Assembly: GCF_026586805.1 (NCBI RefSeq)
Contig: NZ_JAPFHA010000010.1
Coordinates: 88,959 to 152,958, forward strand
Length of the DNA: 64,000 nt
From: Niveibacterium sp. 24ML
GTDB lineage: Bacteria; Pseudomonadota; Gammaproteobacteria; Burkholderiales; Rhodocyclaceae
Direction of reading: 5' to 3'
The position numbers and the translations under genes were made by a program. The first letter of the stretch is position 1. The number at the start of each line of letters is the position of its first letter. Below are positions 26,611 through 34,456 of this stretch, piece after piece. The notes beneath the pieces are model-generated. The model had not been told where the DNA came from. It saw only the letters and a program-made list of their open reading frames with translations, and ran no database searches.

Positions 26611-29600
26611 ATGAAAGCATTCTTCAAGGCACTGTTGCACCCTGTGGTGATCGGTCTGCTGGGGCTGATCGCGTTTGCGCTGCTCATCTGGTTCATCGGC
26701 CCGCTGATTGCGGTGGCCGGTCGCGCGCCGCTGGAATCCGCCACTGTCAGACTGGTCCTCATCGGCCTCGTGGTGCTGGTGGTTGTGGGGCGCTACGCGT
26801 ATCTCAAGTTCAAGGCACGCAAGGCCAATGCCAAACTGCTCGACGGGCTTTCGGGTGATGCCGGCGAGCCCGCGGAGTCTCCCGAAGTTCAAGTCTTGCG
26901 GCAGCGTTTCTCTGAAGGCATTGCGGTGCTCAAGCAAAGCCGCATGGGGGCCGACAAGAAGGCCGGCGCAATGGCGCGGCTTGCCTCGCTTGGCTCAAGC
27001 CGCTACCTCTATGAGTTGCCCTGGTATGTATTCATTGGCGCGCCGGGGTCGGGCAAGACGACCGCGCTGATCAATTCCGGCTTGCGCTTTCCGCTGGCGG
27101 ACAAGTTGGGCGTGCATCAGCTCAAGGGCATTGGCGGCACGCGGAACTGCGATTGGTGGTTCACCGACGAAGCAGTGCTGATTGATACCGCTGGCCGCTA
27201 CACGACGCAGGATTCCGACCAGTCTGCCGACCGCAGTGCGTGGCAGGGTTTTCTTGCGCTGCTCAAGAAGCACCGCCCGCGGCAACCGCTTAACGGGGTC
27301 TTGCTGACGGTATCGCTCGGCGATCTGCTGACCCAAAGCGGGCCTGCCGCAGCCGCCCATGCGGCGGCCTTGCGCACGCGGATCCAGGAACTGTATTCCG
27401 AGCTTGGCGTTCGCCTGCCGGTGTATGTGCTGGTGACCAAGGCGGATCTGATCGCCGGATTTGGCGAGTTCTTTGGCGATCTTGGCAAGGAAGCGCGTGA
27501 TCAGGTGTGGGGGACCACCTTCCCGGCCGAGACGCTGGGCGCGCCGGCCACGGATCTGGCCGAGCGCCTGGCTGGCCTGCAAGCGCGGGTCGACAGCGTG
27601 TTCCTTGAGCGCCTGCAGGCCGAACGTGACCTGACCCGCCGTGGTGCGATCGCCAGCTTTCCGCAACAGTTCGCAATGGCAGGGCGGCTGCTGCGTGAGT
27701 TTCTTGATCAGGTGCTCTCGCCCTCCGGCTACGACCACACCCTGATGGTGCGGGGCGTGTACTTCACCAGTGGCACGCAGGAAGGCAATCCGATCGATCG
27801 CGTGCTGGCCAGCCTCGGCGGCGCCTTCGGGCTTGAACGCAGGGTCATTCCGCCGCAGGCGGGAACGGGCAAGAGCTTCTTCCTGACGCGTTTGCTCAAG
27901 GAAGTCGTCTTCGCCGAACAGCGTCTCGGTGGCACCAATCTGAAGTGGGAACGTCAGCGCGGCCTGCTTCGGCTGGCCGCATTTGGCGGGATCGGGGTGC
28001 TCGCGGTGGGCCTGCTGCTCGCCTGGGGCATGAGTTTCATTGGAAACCGCGGCTATGTGGCCGAGGTGGATGCGCGCGTTGCGGAACTCAAACCGATCGT
28101 CGTGCAGGCTGGAAGCGCGCCGATCGATGATGTGGTGGGCATCATTCCGGTCATCGGAGCGGTGGAAAACGTTACGCACACCGCAACGCGCCCCACCGGT
28201 GAAATGCCGTTCTCGCTGGGTTTTGGCCTGGGGCAGGGCGACAAGCTTGACGCCGCGGCCGAGCAGACCTTCCGTGGCCTGCTGCGTGACGTGTTGCTGC
28301 CGCGGATTTCGAACCGGGTTGAAGCGCAACTGCGCGGCAGCCTTGATGGCAACAACCTCGAGTTCACCTACGAAGCCCTCAAGACCTACCTGATGCTGCA
28401 TCAGGCGCCGCACTTCGACGGCGATGCGCTCAAGGCCTGGATAGCGCTCGACTGGGAACGCAATCTGCCCACCCAAACGACGAGCGACCAGCGTGGCGCG
28501 CTGGCCGCCTATCTTGACGCACTGTTCGCGCAGGGGCCGGTCGCCTCGCCGGTGCCGGCGGATGCCGCACTTGTGGCGCAGGCGCGCACCCGTTTGTTGC
28601 AGTTCTCTTTGCCGGCGCGCATCTACAGCCGCCTCAAGCGACAAGGGGTTGGTTCGGATATCGCCGAGTTCACCATCGATCGAGCGGCAGGCCCGTCTGC
28701 GTCGCTGGTTTTCGTGCGCAAGAGCGGCCAGCCCTTGTCGAAGGGCGTGGCGGGGCTGTACACCTACGACGGGTATTACAAGGGCTTCGATCGCGAACTC
28801 GGGCGGGTGTCCAAGCAACTGGTGGAAGAGCAAGCCTGGGTGCTGGGCGCGGATGCCGCGCAGCCGGGCGATGCCGGCAAGATCGCCGAAGAGGTGCGCC
28901 GGCTGTATCTCACCGATTACATCAAGGTGTGGGAAGAGTTCATTGCCGACATCACGCTGGCCCGCTCGGCAAGCCTTCAGCAGAGCATTCAGGTCGCGCG
29001 GGTACTGTCGGCGCCAGACTCGCCTCTGCCCAAGCTGCTGCGCGCTGTATCACGTGAAACGACGCTGACACGGCGGGCGGAAGACAAAACCGTGGTCGAC
29101 AAAGCGGGCGAGAAAATCAGCGGCGCCCGTCAGGAGCTTGGCAAGATGCTTGGCATGGGTGATGCCGCGCCTGCGGCGCCCACCAGTGCAGCCATGGAGG
29201 CCATGGTTGACGAGCGGTTCGCGCAGATTCGTGCGCTGGTGACGGGCGATGGAAAGACCGCGCCGATCGATGCGGTGACGGCGCTGCTCAATGATGTGTA
29301 CGTCACGCTGACCGCGACCGAGACCGCCTTGCGCGACAAAGTCGCACCGCCCACCGGCGATACCGGCATTCGCGTCAAGGCCGAAAGCGCGCGTATGCCG
29401 GAGCCGCTGCGTTCGATGTTGCAGCAACTCTCTGCCGCCGGTACTTCGCAGGCCCTCACCGCCACGCGGGAGAACCTCTCTGCGAGCGTTGGCGCGCAGG
29501 TGGGGCAGTTCTGCCAGCAGGCCATCGAGGGCCGATACCCCTTCGTCAAGGGCAGTGCGCGGGACGTGACGCGCGAAGACTTCGCGCGCCTTTTCTCGCC

Positions 29601-30162
29601 CGGCGGCTTGATGGACGATTTCTTCCAGAAGAACCTGGCGAATTTCGTGGATACCTCAACCCGGCCCTGGAGCTTCAAGAAGGTTCAGGAACAGTCGCTG
29701 GGCGGATCGGGGAGCCTGGTGCAGTTCCAGCGCGCGGCAACGATTCGCGATGTGTTCTTCCGCAGCGGTGGCTCGATCCGGCTCGATTTCAAGCCGATCG
29801 AGATGGATCCCGCGCTGACGCAGTTCACCCTTGATGTCGACGGTCAATTGGTGCGCTACGCACACGGCCCGCAAGTACTGCAATCCATTCAATGGCCCGG
29901 CGCAAAGGGCGGGCTGACCGCGCGGGTTCAAGTGGCGCCAGCAGGCCCTACCGGCAATTCGGGCTTCTCGACCGAAGGGCCCTGGGCGCTGTTCCGTCTG
30001 TTCGATAAAGCCAAGGTTGATGGCATGGGCGCGCCGGAGAAGTTCAAGGTGGTGTTCGATATCGATGGGCGCAGTGCCGCGTTCGAGGTAACCGCCAGCA
30101 GCGTGCAGAACCCCTTCCGCCTGCGCGAGCTCAGCGAGTTCCGCTGCCCGGCCGGGCTCTAA
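26611..30162 (+). CDS. tssM: T6SS inner-membrane protein TssM (IcmF)
   Basis: TssM spans the inner membrane and reaches TssJ through the periplasm. The 1183-residue protein has two N-terminal membrane helices (about 12-34 and 47-65) and a cytosolic GTPase-like domain with intact Walker A GAPGSGKT at 143-150 and a DTAGRY motif. A third helix at about 450-477 is followed by a long periplasmic part with the IcmF C-terminal domains. Many TssM proteins have lost Walker A; this one has it. The ATG at 26611 follows the tssL stop by 19 bases; the frame open upstream to 26491 overlaps tssL. tagF starts two bases after the stop. Confidence 0.96.
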   Translation: MKAFFKALLHPVVIGLLGLIAFALLIWFIGPLIAVAGRAPLESATVRLVLIGLVVLVVVGRYAYLKFKARKANAKLLDGLSGDAGEPAESPEVQVLRQRFSEGIAVLKQSRMGADKKAGAMARLASLGSSRYLYELPWYVFIGAPGSGKTTALINSGLRFPLADKLGVHQLKGIGGTRNCDWWFTDEAVLIDTAGRYTTQDSDQSADRSAWQGFLALLKKHRPRQPLNGVLLTVSLGDLLTQSGPAAAAHAAALRTRIQELYSELGVRLPVYVLVTKADLIAGFGEFFGDLGKEARDQVWGTTFPAETLGAPATDLAERLAGLQARVDSVFLERLQAERDLTRRGAIASFPQQFAMAGRLLREFLDQVLSPSGYDHTLMVRGVYFTSGTQEGNPIDRVLASLGGAFGLERRVIPPQAGTGKSFFLTRLLKEVVFAEQRLGGTNLKWERQRGLLRLAAFGGIGVLAVGLLLAWGMSFIGNRGYVAEVDARVAELKPIVVQAGSAPIDDVVGIIPVIGAVENVTHTATRPTGEMPFSLGFGLGQGDKLDAAAEQTFRGLLRDVLLPRISNRVEAQLRGSLDGNNLEFTYEALKTYLMLHQAPHFDGDALKAWIALDWERNLPTQTTSDQRGALAAYLDALFAQGPVASPVPADAALVAQARTRLLQFSLPARIYSRLKRQGVGSDIAEFTIDRAAGPSASLVFVRKSGQPLSKGVAGLYTYDGYYKGFDRELGRVSKQLVEEQAWVLGADAAQPGDAGKIAEEVRRLYLTDYIKVWEEFIADITLARSASLQQSIQVARVLSAPDSPLPKLLRAVSRETTLTRRAEDKTVVDKAGEKISGARQELGKMLGMGDAAPAAPTSAAMEAMVDERFAQIRALVTGDGKTAPIDAVTALLNDVYVTLTATETALRDKVAPPTGDTGIRVKAESARMPEPLRSMLQQLSAAGTSQALTATRENLSASVGAQVGQFCQQAIEGRYPFVKGSARDVTREDFARLFSPGGLMDDFFQKNLANFVDTSTRPWSFKKVQEQSLGGSGSLVQFQRAATIRDVFFRSGGSIRLDFKPIEMDPALTQFTLDVDGQLVRYAHGPQVLQSIQWPGAKGGLTARVQVAPAGPTGNSGFSTEGPWALFRLFDKAKVDGMGAPEKFKVVFDIDGRSAAFEVTASSVQNPFRLRELSEFRCPAGL

Positions 30163-30164
30163 CC

Positions 30165-30833
30165 ATGCACGGCGCAGGTTGGTACGGAAAGCTTCCGGCA
30201 ATTGGCGACTTTGCGCACCGCAGGCTCGATGCGGATTTCGTCGCTCGCTGGGATGCCTGGTTGCAGACTTGCCTGGCCGAAAGCCAGCGCGCCTTGGGTG
30301 GCGCCTGGCTAGACCGCTACCTCACCGCGCCGGTCTGGCGCTTTGCGCTGAGCCCTGGCGTGGTCGGCGGTCGTGCCTGGGTGGGGCTTTTACTCCCCTC
30401 GGTGGATCGGGTGGGGCGTTACTTTCCCTTGACCGTGTGTGCGCCGCTTGACGGGTCGCCGCTCGACGGCAGCAGCATCACGGGTCTCACCCCGTGGTAC
30501 GACAAGGCCGAGGCCGCCGCGCGTGCCTGCCTTGCCCATGACGCGACGCTTCATGGCTTTGAAGAAAGTCTGTTGGCCGCCGGCTTGCCGCAGCTTTCAA
30601 GCCAAGGGCAGGGCGGCGCCATCGCTCGTGCGCTGCAGCAGCACGCATCGCCGCTCCCCTTGGCCTGCCGGGATGGCGTGCCCGACCTTGCGGCCGTAGC
30701 CGGGGACTTACTGGTCAATGCCTTGAGTGCTTACTCCGTGTGGTGGCAAGCTTCTGGCGCGGCCTTCCTGTGCCTTGGGTTGCCCGCGCCGAGCCGTTAC
30801 ACCGAAATGATTGATCAAGCGTTTGCCCGCTAG
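30165..30833 (+). CDS. tagF: T6SS-associated protein TagF
   Basis: TagF is a small cytosolic protein that represses T6SS firing post-translationally in systems with PpkA/PppA/FHA. The 222 residues match family length. Signature stretches are GWYGKLPAIGDFAHRRL at the N-terminus, the DAWLQTCLAESQRALG helix, and GRYFPLTVCAPL in the middle. It starts two bases after tssM and is followed 29 bases later by ppkA, a positional link to the phosphorylation pathway. In some other species TagF is fused to PppA; here they are separate. Confidence 0.93.
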   Translation: MHGAGWYGKLPAIGDFAHRRLDADFVARWDAWLQTCLAESQRALGGAWLDRYLTAPVWRFALSPGVVGGRAWVGLLLPSVDRVGRYFPLTVCAPLDGSPLDGSSITGLTPWYDKAEAAARACLAHDATLHGFEESLLAAGLPQLSSQGQGGAIARALQQHASPLPLACRDGVPDLAAVAGDLLVNALSAYSVWWQASGAAFLCLGLPAPSRYTEMIDQAFAR

Positions 30834-30862
30834 GGCATAGCGCGAGCCTGTGGAAGAACCCT

Positions 30863-32863
30863 GTGTCTGATTCGAACGACGACAAGACCGTTGTACTGGG
30901 CGGCGCTGCAGCCAGCACGCCCGCCGCGAGCGCGTCCGCTCACGCCGCCGATGCGCACTCACAGAACGCCTTGCCGCTCGGCACCCGCCTGGGCGAATTC
31001 GAGGTGGTGGGGCTGGTGGGCGAAGGCGGTTTTGGCATCGTTTACCTTGCCCACGATCATTCGCTGGAACGCAAGGTCGCACTCAAGGAGTACATGCCTT
31101 CGTCGCTCGCCTCGCGTGCAACAAACGCGTCGGTGGCCGTGCGCTCCGAGCGGCATCGCGAAACCTTCGAAGTGGGTCGCCGCAGTTTCGTGAATGAAGC
31201 GCGCTTGCTGGCGCAGTTTGACCACCCGGCCCTCGTCAAGGTGTATCGCTTCTGGGAAGACAACGGCACCGCCTACATGGCAATGCCCTTCTACGATGGC
31301 ATTACCCTGCGCGACGCGCTCAAGGCCCGCGGCAGCGCGCCGGATGAAAGCTGGATTCGCAAGATCCTGCTGCCGGTGATGGACGCGCTGGAGATCATCC
31401 ACAACCAGAGCTGCTATCACCGCGACATCGCGCCCGACAACATCATGCTGCTCGCCGATGATCGCCCGGTCCTGCTGGACTTTGGTGCTGCGCGCCGCGT
31501 CATCGGCGACATGACGCAGGCGCTCACGGTGATCCTCAAGCCCGGCTACGCCCCGATTGAGCAGTACGCCGAGATGCCGGGCATGAAGCAGGGCCCTTGG
31601 ACCGACATCTACGCGCTCGGCGCGGTGGTCTATTTCATGATCACCGGCAAGACGCCGCCGCCGTCGGTGGGCCGGATGATGCAGGACAGCTTCGAGCCGC
31701 TTGCCACGCTGGTCGCCGGCAAATATGGCGATGCGTTCTTGCGCGGCATTGATCAGTGCCTGGCCGTCAAGGCGGAAGACCGTCCGCAGTCGATTGCCGA
31801 GATGCGCCAGGCGGTCGGCATTGCCAGCGCGTCGCCCCTTTTTGCGCCAACTTCGAGCGACGCGCCGGCGCGCTCCGCAGCGCCCCGCGCGGCCTCGCAA
31901 GACGGCGCCCGGACCGTGGCGGCCAGCTCGCAGCCGAGCAAGCCCGAGGAGCCCTCAGGGAAGCGAAACACCGTTGTGCTGCTTGGCGCGGCGGCGGGAG
32001 CGGTGGTACTGGCAGGGGTGGGCGCCTACTTTGCACTGGCGCCCAAAAAGCCGGAGCCGGTGCCGACTGAGCTGGCCGTGGAAGCCTCCGCGCCGGCCGC
32101 CAAACCGTCAGTAGCGCAAACACCGACTGCGGCGCCCGCGGCCGAACCCGCAGCTGCGAAGCCGGTGTCGCTGCCGGAAGCACAGCAGCGCTTGCTTGCA
32201 TCGGCCTCGGCCGATTTTGGCGTGCAGATCGACAAGGTCAAATCGCCTGCCGCGATCGGGCGGGACGCGCTGGGCTTCAGCTTGCGCGCCGCCAAGGGCG
32301 GCTACGTCTACCTTTTCCTGCATGACAAGGGGACCGGGATGGTGTTCAACCTGTTCCCGAATGCGCTCGATCCGGACAACCTGCTGCCGGCCGGCAGAAC
32401 GATGCGCTTTCCGCGCGAGAACTGGACCTACGACGCCGACGTGCCGCGTGGGGACTGGGAGGTGACGGCCATCGTTTCCGAGTCGCCGCGCGACTTTCCG
32501 GGGCTTGGGCTCACGCCGCAAGATGGCATCCTTTCGGCGCCGCTTGCGGCGGTCGAAGCTGCGCTCACGCGCAATGGTGTCGCCGCCATTTCTGGCGCCT
32601 TGCATTGCGCGGACGGGGCAAGTCAATGTGGCGATGCCTACGGTGCCACGAGTTTCTCGGTCAATGAAGCGGACGCACCGGTGGCCGCAGCGCCGGCGCC
32701 CAAGCCGGCAGGTTCATCCGCGCCCGCAAGCAAGCCGGCACAGGAGACAAAGCCCGCCAAGTCGCGCGAAAAGGCGCCAGCGCAGGATCCGGCCAATGCC
32801 GAAGCGGAATACATGAAAAAACTCAACAGCGATCTCGATCAGTTGCTGGGCGGAAAGAAGTAG
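30863..32863 (+). CDS. ppkA: T6SS-associated serine/threonine kinase with DUF4384 domain (PpkA-like)
   Basis: A 666-residue membrane-anchored Hanks-type kinase. The kinase domain (about 46-317) has GEGGFG, Lys75 in KVALKE, the HRDIAPDN catalytic loop at 186-193 and LLDFGAARR, so it looks active. An Ala/Pro-rich segment leads to one membrane helix (about 369-392). A periplasmic linker then leads to a DUF4384-like domain (about 440-560, YVYLFLHDKGTGMVFNLFPN) and a low-complexity Ala/Lys tail. The GTG start is the only one with the family N-terminus. With tagH and pppA on the other strand it forms the threonine phosphorylation switch for secretion. A strong terminator follows. Confidence 0.9.
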   Translation: MSDSNDDKTVVLGGAAASTPAASASAHAADAHSQNALPLGTRLGEFEVVGLVGEGGFGIVYLAHDHSLERKVALKEYMPSSLASRATNASVAVRSERHRETFEVGRRSFVNEARLLAQFDHPALVKVYRFWEDNGTAYMAMPFYDGITLRDALKARGSAPDESWIRKILLPVMDALEIIHNQSCYHRDIAPDNIMLLADDRPVLLDFGAARRVIGDMTQALTVILKPGYAPIEQYAEMPGMKQGPWTDIYALGAVVYFMITGKTPPPSVGRMMQDSFEPLATLVAGKYGDAFLRGIDQCLAVKAEDRPQSIAEMRQAVGIASASPLFAPTSSDAPARSAAPRAASQDGARTVAASSQPSKPEEPSGKRNTVVLLGAAAGAVVLAGVGAYFALAPKKPEPVPTELAVEASAPAAKPSVAQTPTAAPAAEPAAAKPVSLPEAQQRLLASASADFGVQIDKVKSPAAIGRDALGFSLRAAKGGYVYLFLHDKGTGMVFNLFPNALDPDNLLPAGRTMRFPRENWTYDADVPRGDWEVTAIVSESPRDFPGLGLTPQDGILSAPLAAVEAALTRNGVAAISGALHCADGASQCGDAYGATSFSVNEADAPVAAAPAPKPAGSSAPASKPAQETKPAKSREKAPAQDPANAEAEYMKKLNSDLDQLLGGKK

Positions 32864-32902
32864 CCTCGATCACGATCATGCGGTGCCGGTGCAAGTGAAC
32901 GA

Positions 32903-32930
32903 AGAAAAGGGATCGAGAGATCCCTTTTCT
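32903..32930. terminator. Bidirectional intrinsic terminator at the end of the tssJ-ppkA operon
   Basis: Perfect 12-bp arms AGAAAAGGGATC and GATCCCTTTTCT flank the tetraloop GAGA, with A/T tracts at both outer ends. It lies 40 bases after ppkA and 40 bases after the convergent lipoprotein gene, so it can serve both operons of the T6SS cluster. Confidence 0.9.
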
Positions 32931-32970
32931 GCTTGCTGCGGCACCCGCAGTGCGGCGGGTGTGGCTTGGG

Positions 32971-33624
32971 TCAGACTTCGATGCGGCTCGGGTTCTTGAC
33001 CTCGATGGTGACCCGCTGGACGTTCGGCGGGATGCGGGTATCGGCGACCACGTTGCGGACCACCGCCCCTTTGCCGGCGGCTTCGCGGGTTTGTTGCGTG
33101 GCAACTTTGGTCTTGCCGGTTTTGTCCGGCGCTACGGCCACGGTCATATCCACCGTCTCGCCACGTTCGGTGGCGACCTTCCGCGCGTAGTCGTTGAGTT
33201 TGCGCATCGCTTCGCGGCCTTCGGCGGTGTTGAGCTGGCTCACCGGTATGTCGACCGATACCGACTTGAAGGCCTTCACCGGCTCGGTCTTGCCGCTTTC
33301 CTTGTCTGTGACTTGCACGACCTCGGTTTGCACCGGCGTGGTCTTTGCGCCCGCGACACTGGTGGTCGTGGCTTCGGCGGCCTTGCGCGCCTCTTCGATC
33401 TCATTGTTGCGCGCGCGCTGATAGCCGATCAGGCCGCCAACCACGGCACCGGCCGCGCAGGCGGTGCCTGGGTCGTTCGAGGTGACTTGCGCGAGCAGGG
33501 CGCCCGCAGCGCAACCGAGTGCGGCGCCCACCGCTGCGCCTTGTGTTTTTTCGTCCATGGTCGCGCAGCTGGAAAGAAGCAGCGGTGCCAGGGCCAGGCA
33601 GATAACGCGCTTGCGTGTGCTCAT
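32971..33624 (-). CDS. Glycine-zipper lipoprotein at the end of the tagH-pppA run
   Basis: A 217-residue predicted outer-membrane lipoprotein with signal peptide and lipobox LLLSSC. The next segment (about 27-70) is an alternating Gly/Ala stretch of the glycine-zipper type (GAAVGAALGCAAGALL, GAVVGGLIGYQ). The rest is soluble and charged, ending in VTIEVKNPSRIEV. The ATG at 33624 has GGAGG five bases upstream. It is the last gene of the long minus-strand T6SS run, 22 bases after pppA. Function is unknown; linkage to PppA suggests a part in sensing or in the envelope side of the phosphorylation pathway. Confidence 0.75.
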   Translation of the reverse strand: MSTRKRVICLALAPLLLSSCATMDEKTQGAAVGAALGCAAGALLAQVTSNDPGTACAAGAVVGGLIGYQRARNNEIEEARKAAEATTTSVAGAKTTPVQTEVVQVTDKESGKTEPVKAFKSVSVDIPVSQLNTAEGREAMRKLNDYARKVATERGETVDMTVAVAPDKTGKTKVATQQTREAAGKGAVVRNVVADTRIPPNVQRVTIEVKNPSRIEV

Positions 33625-33646
33625 TTTTTCCTCCGGTTCGGGCCGG

Positions 33647-34456
33647 TCAGTCGCCGAGATTTTCATCGGGCATGATGATCGTGGTGCGGGGGTCGCTGGA
33701 CCCGACAACGACACAGATCGCAGTGAAATTATCGTTGCCGGAACTGACTTTTGCGCGCAAAGAATCACTCATCAATTGCAGCCAATGCTGCGGTGAGCTG
33801 CTTTGGGCGAGCATCCGCGTCATCTCCTGCTCGTCAACATACTCCCACCAGCCATCGGTGCACATCAGGAAAACGTCGCCAGAGAGAATCTGCAGGGGCG
33901 TGCCGGCGACCGAAAGTTCGATGGATTCGGCCGACCCGATGGCGGAGGTCAGGAGGCTGCGTTGCGGGTGGCTGCGAATCATGTCGGTGCTGCCGTAGCC
34001 CGCATCGATCAGGTTCTGCACGAGGCTGTGATCGCGTGTGCAATACGCGACCGCGCCATCGCGGAAAAGGTAGATGCGGGTATCGCCGGCGTGGCCCCAG
34101 ATTGCTTCGTTGCGGGCGCGGTCGATCATCAGCAGCGCGACGGTTGCGTGCATGTCGTCCTTGGTGACGCCGGAACGCTTGGCGTTGATCACTGCATCGT
34201 TGGCGCCACGGAGCAATTCGACCGCGCGGTCAGATCCGACGACCGGGTTCGCGGAAAACCACTCCAGGATGCGGCTGACGACCAGGCGCGATGCGACATC
34301 GCCACTGCCGTGGCCGCCGGCGCCGTCAGAGACGACCCAGCATGCGCCGGTATCGGAGCTCCAGTACCCGCAGGCATCTTCATTGCGCGTGCGGCCACCC
34401 TGGTCTGAGAAGTATGCGGTTTCAAGCTCGAGCATCAAGGGCTCCGCTAGGGTCAC
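33647..34456 (-). CDS. pppA: T6SS PP2C-family serine/threonine phosphatase PppA
   Basis: Removes the phosphate that PpkA puts on the FHA protein, turning firing off. The 269-residue PP2C domain is complete: TRNEDA (metal Asp), VVSDGAGGHGSGDVAS (metal DG), GHAGDTRIYL, YCTRDHSLVQ, LMCTDGWWEYV (metal D) and GNDNFTAICV (metal DN). The GTG start at 34456 overlaps the tagH stop as GTGA, so the phosphatase is translated in step with its substrate; an ATG seven codons later is an alternative. Confidence 0.94.
   Translation of the reverse strand: MTLAEPLMLELETAYFSDQGGRTRNEDACGYWSSDTGACWVVSDGAGGHGSGDVASRLVVSRILEWFSANPVVGSDRAVELLRGANDAVINAKRSGVTKDDMHATVALLMIDRARNEAIWGHAGDTRIYLFRDGAVAYCTRDHSLVQNLIDAGYGSTDMIRSHPQRSLLTSAIGSAESIELSVAGTPLQILSGDVFLMCTDGWWEYVDEQEMTRMLAQSSSPQHWLQLMSDSLRAKVSSGNDNFTAICVVVGSSDPRTTIIMPDENLGD

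Noticed and set aside
26995..28833. 612-codon open frame on the minus strand inside tssM
   Set aside because: tssM continues uninterrupted across it with Walker A and membrane helices. The antisense product is His/Arg/Gln-rich without a fold.
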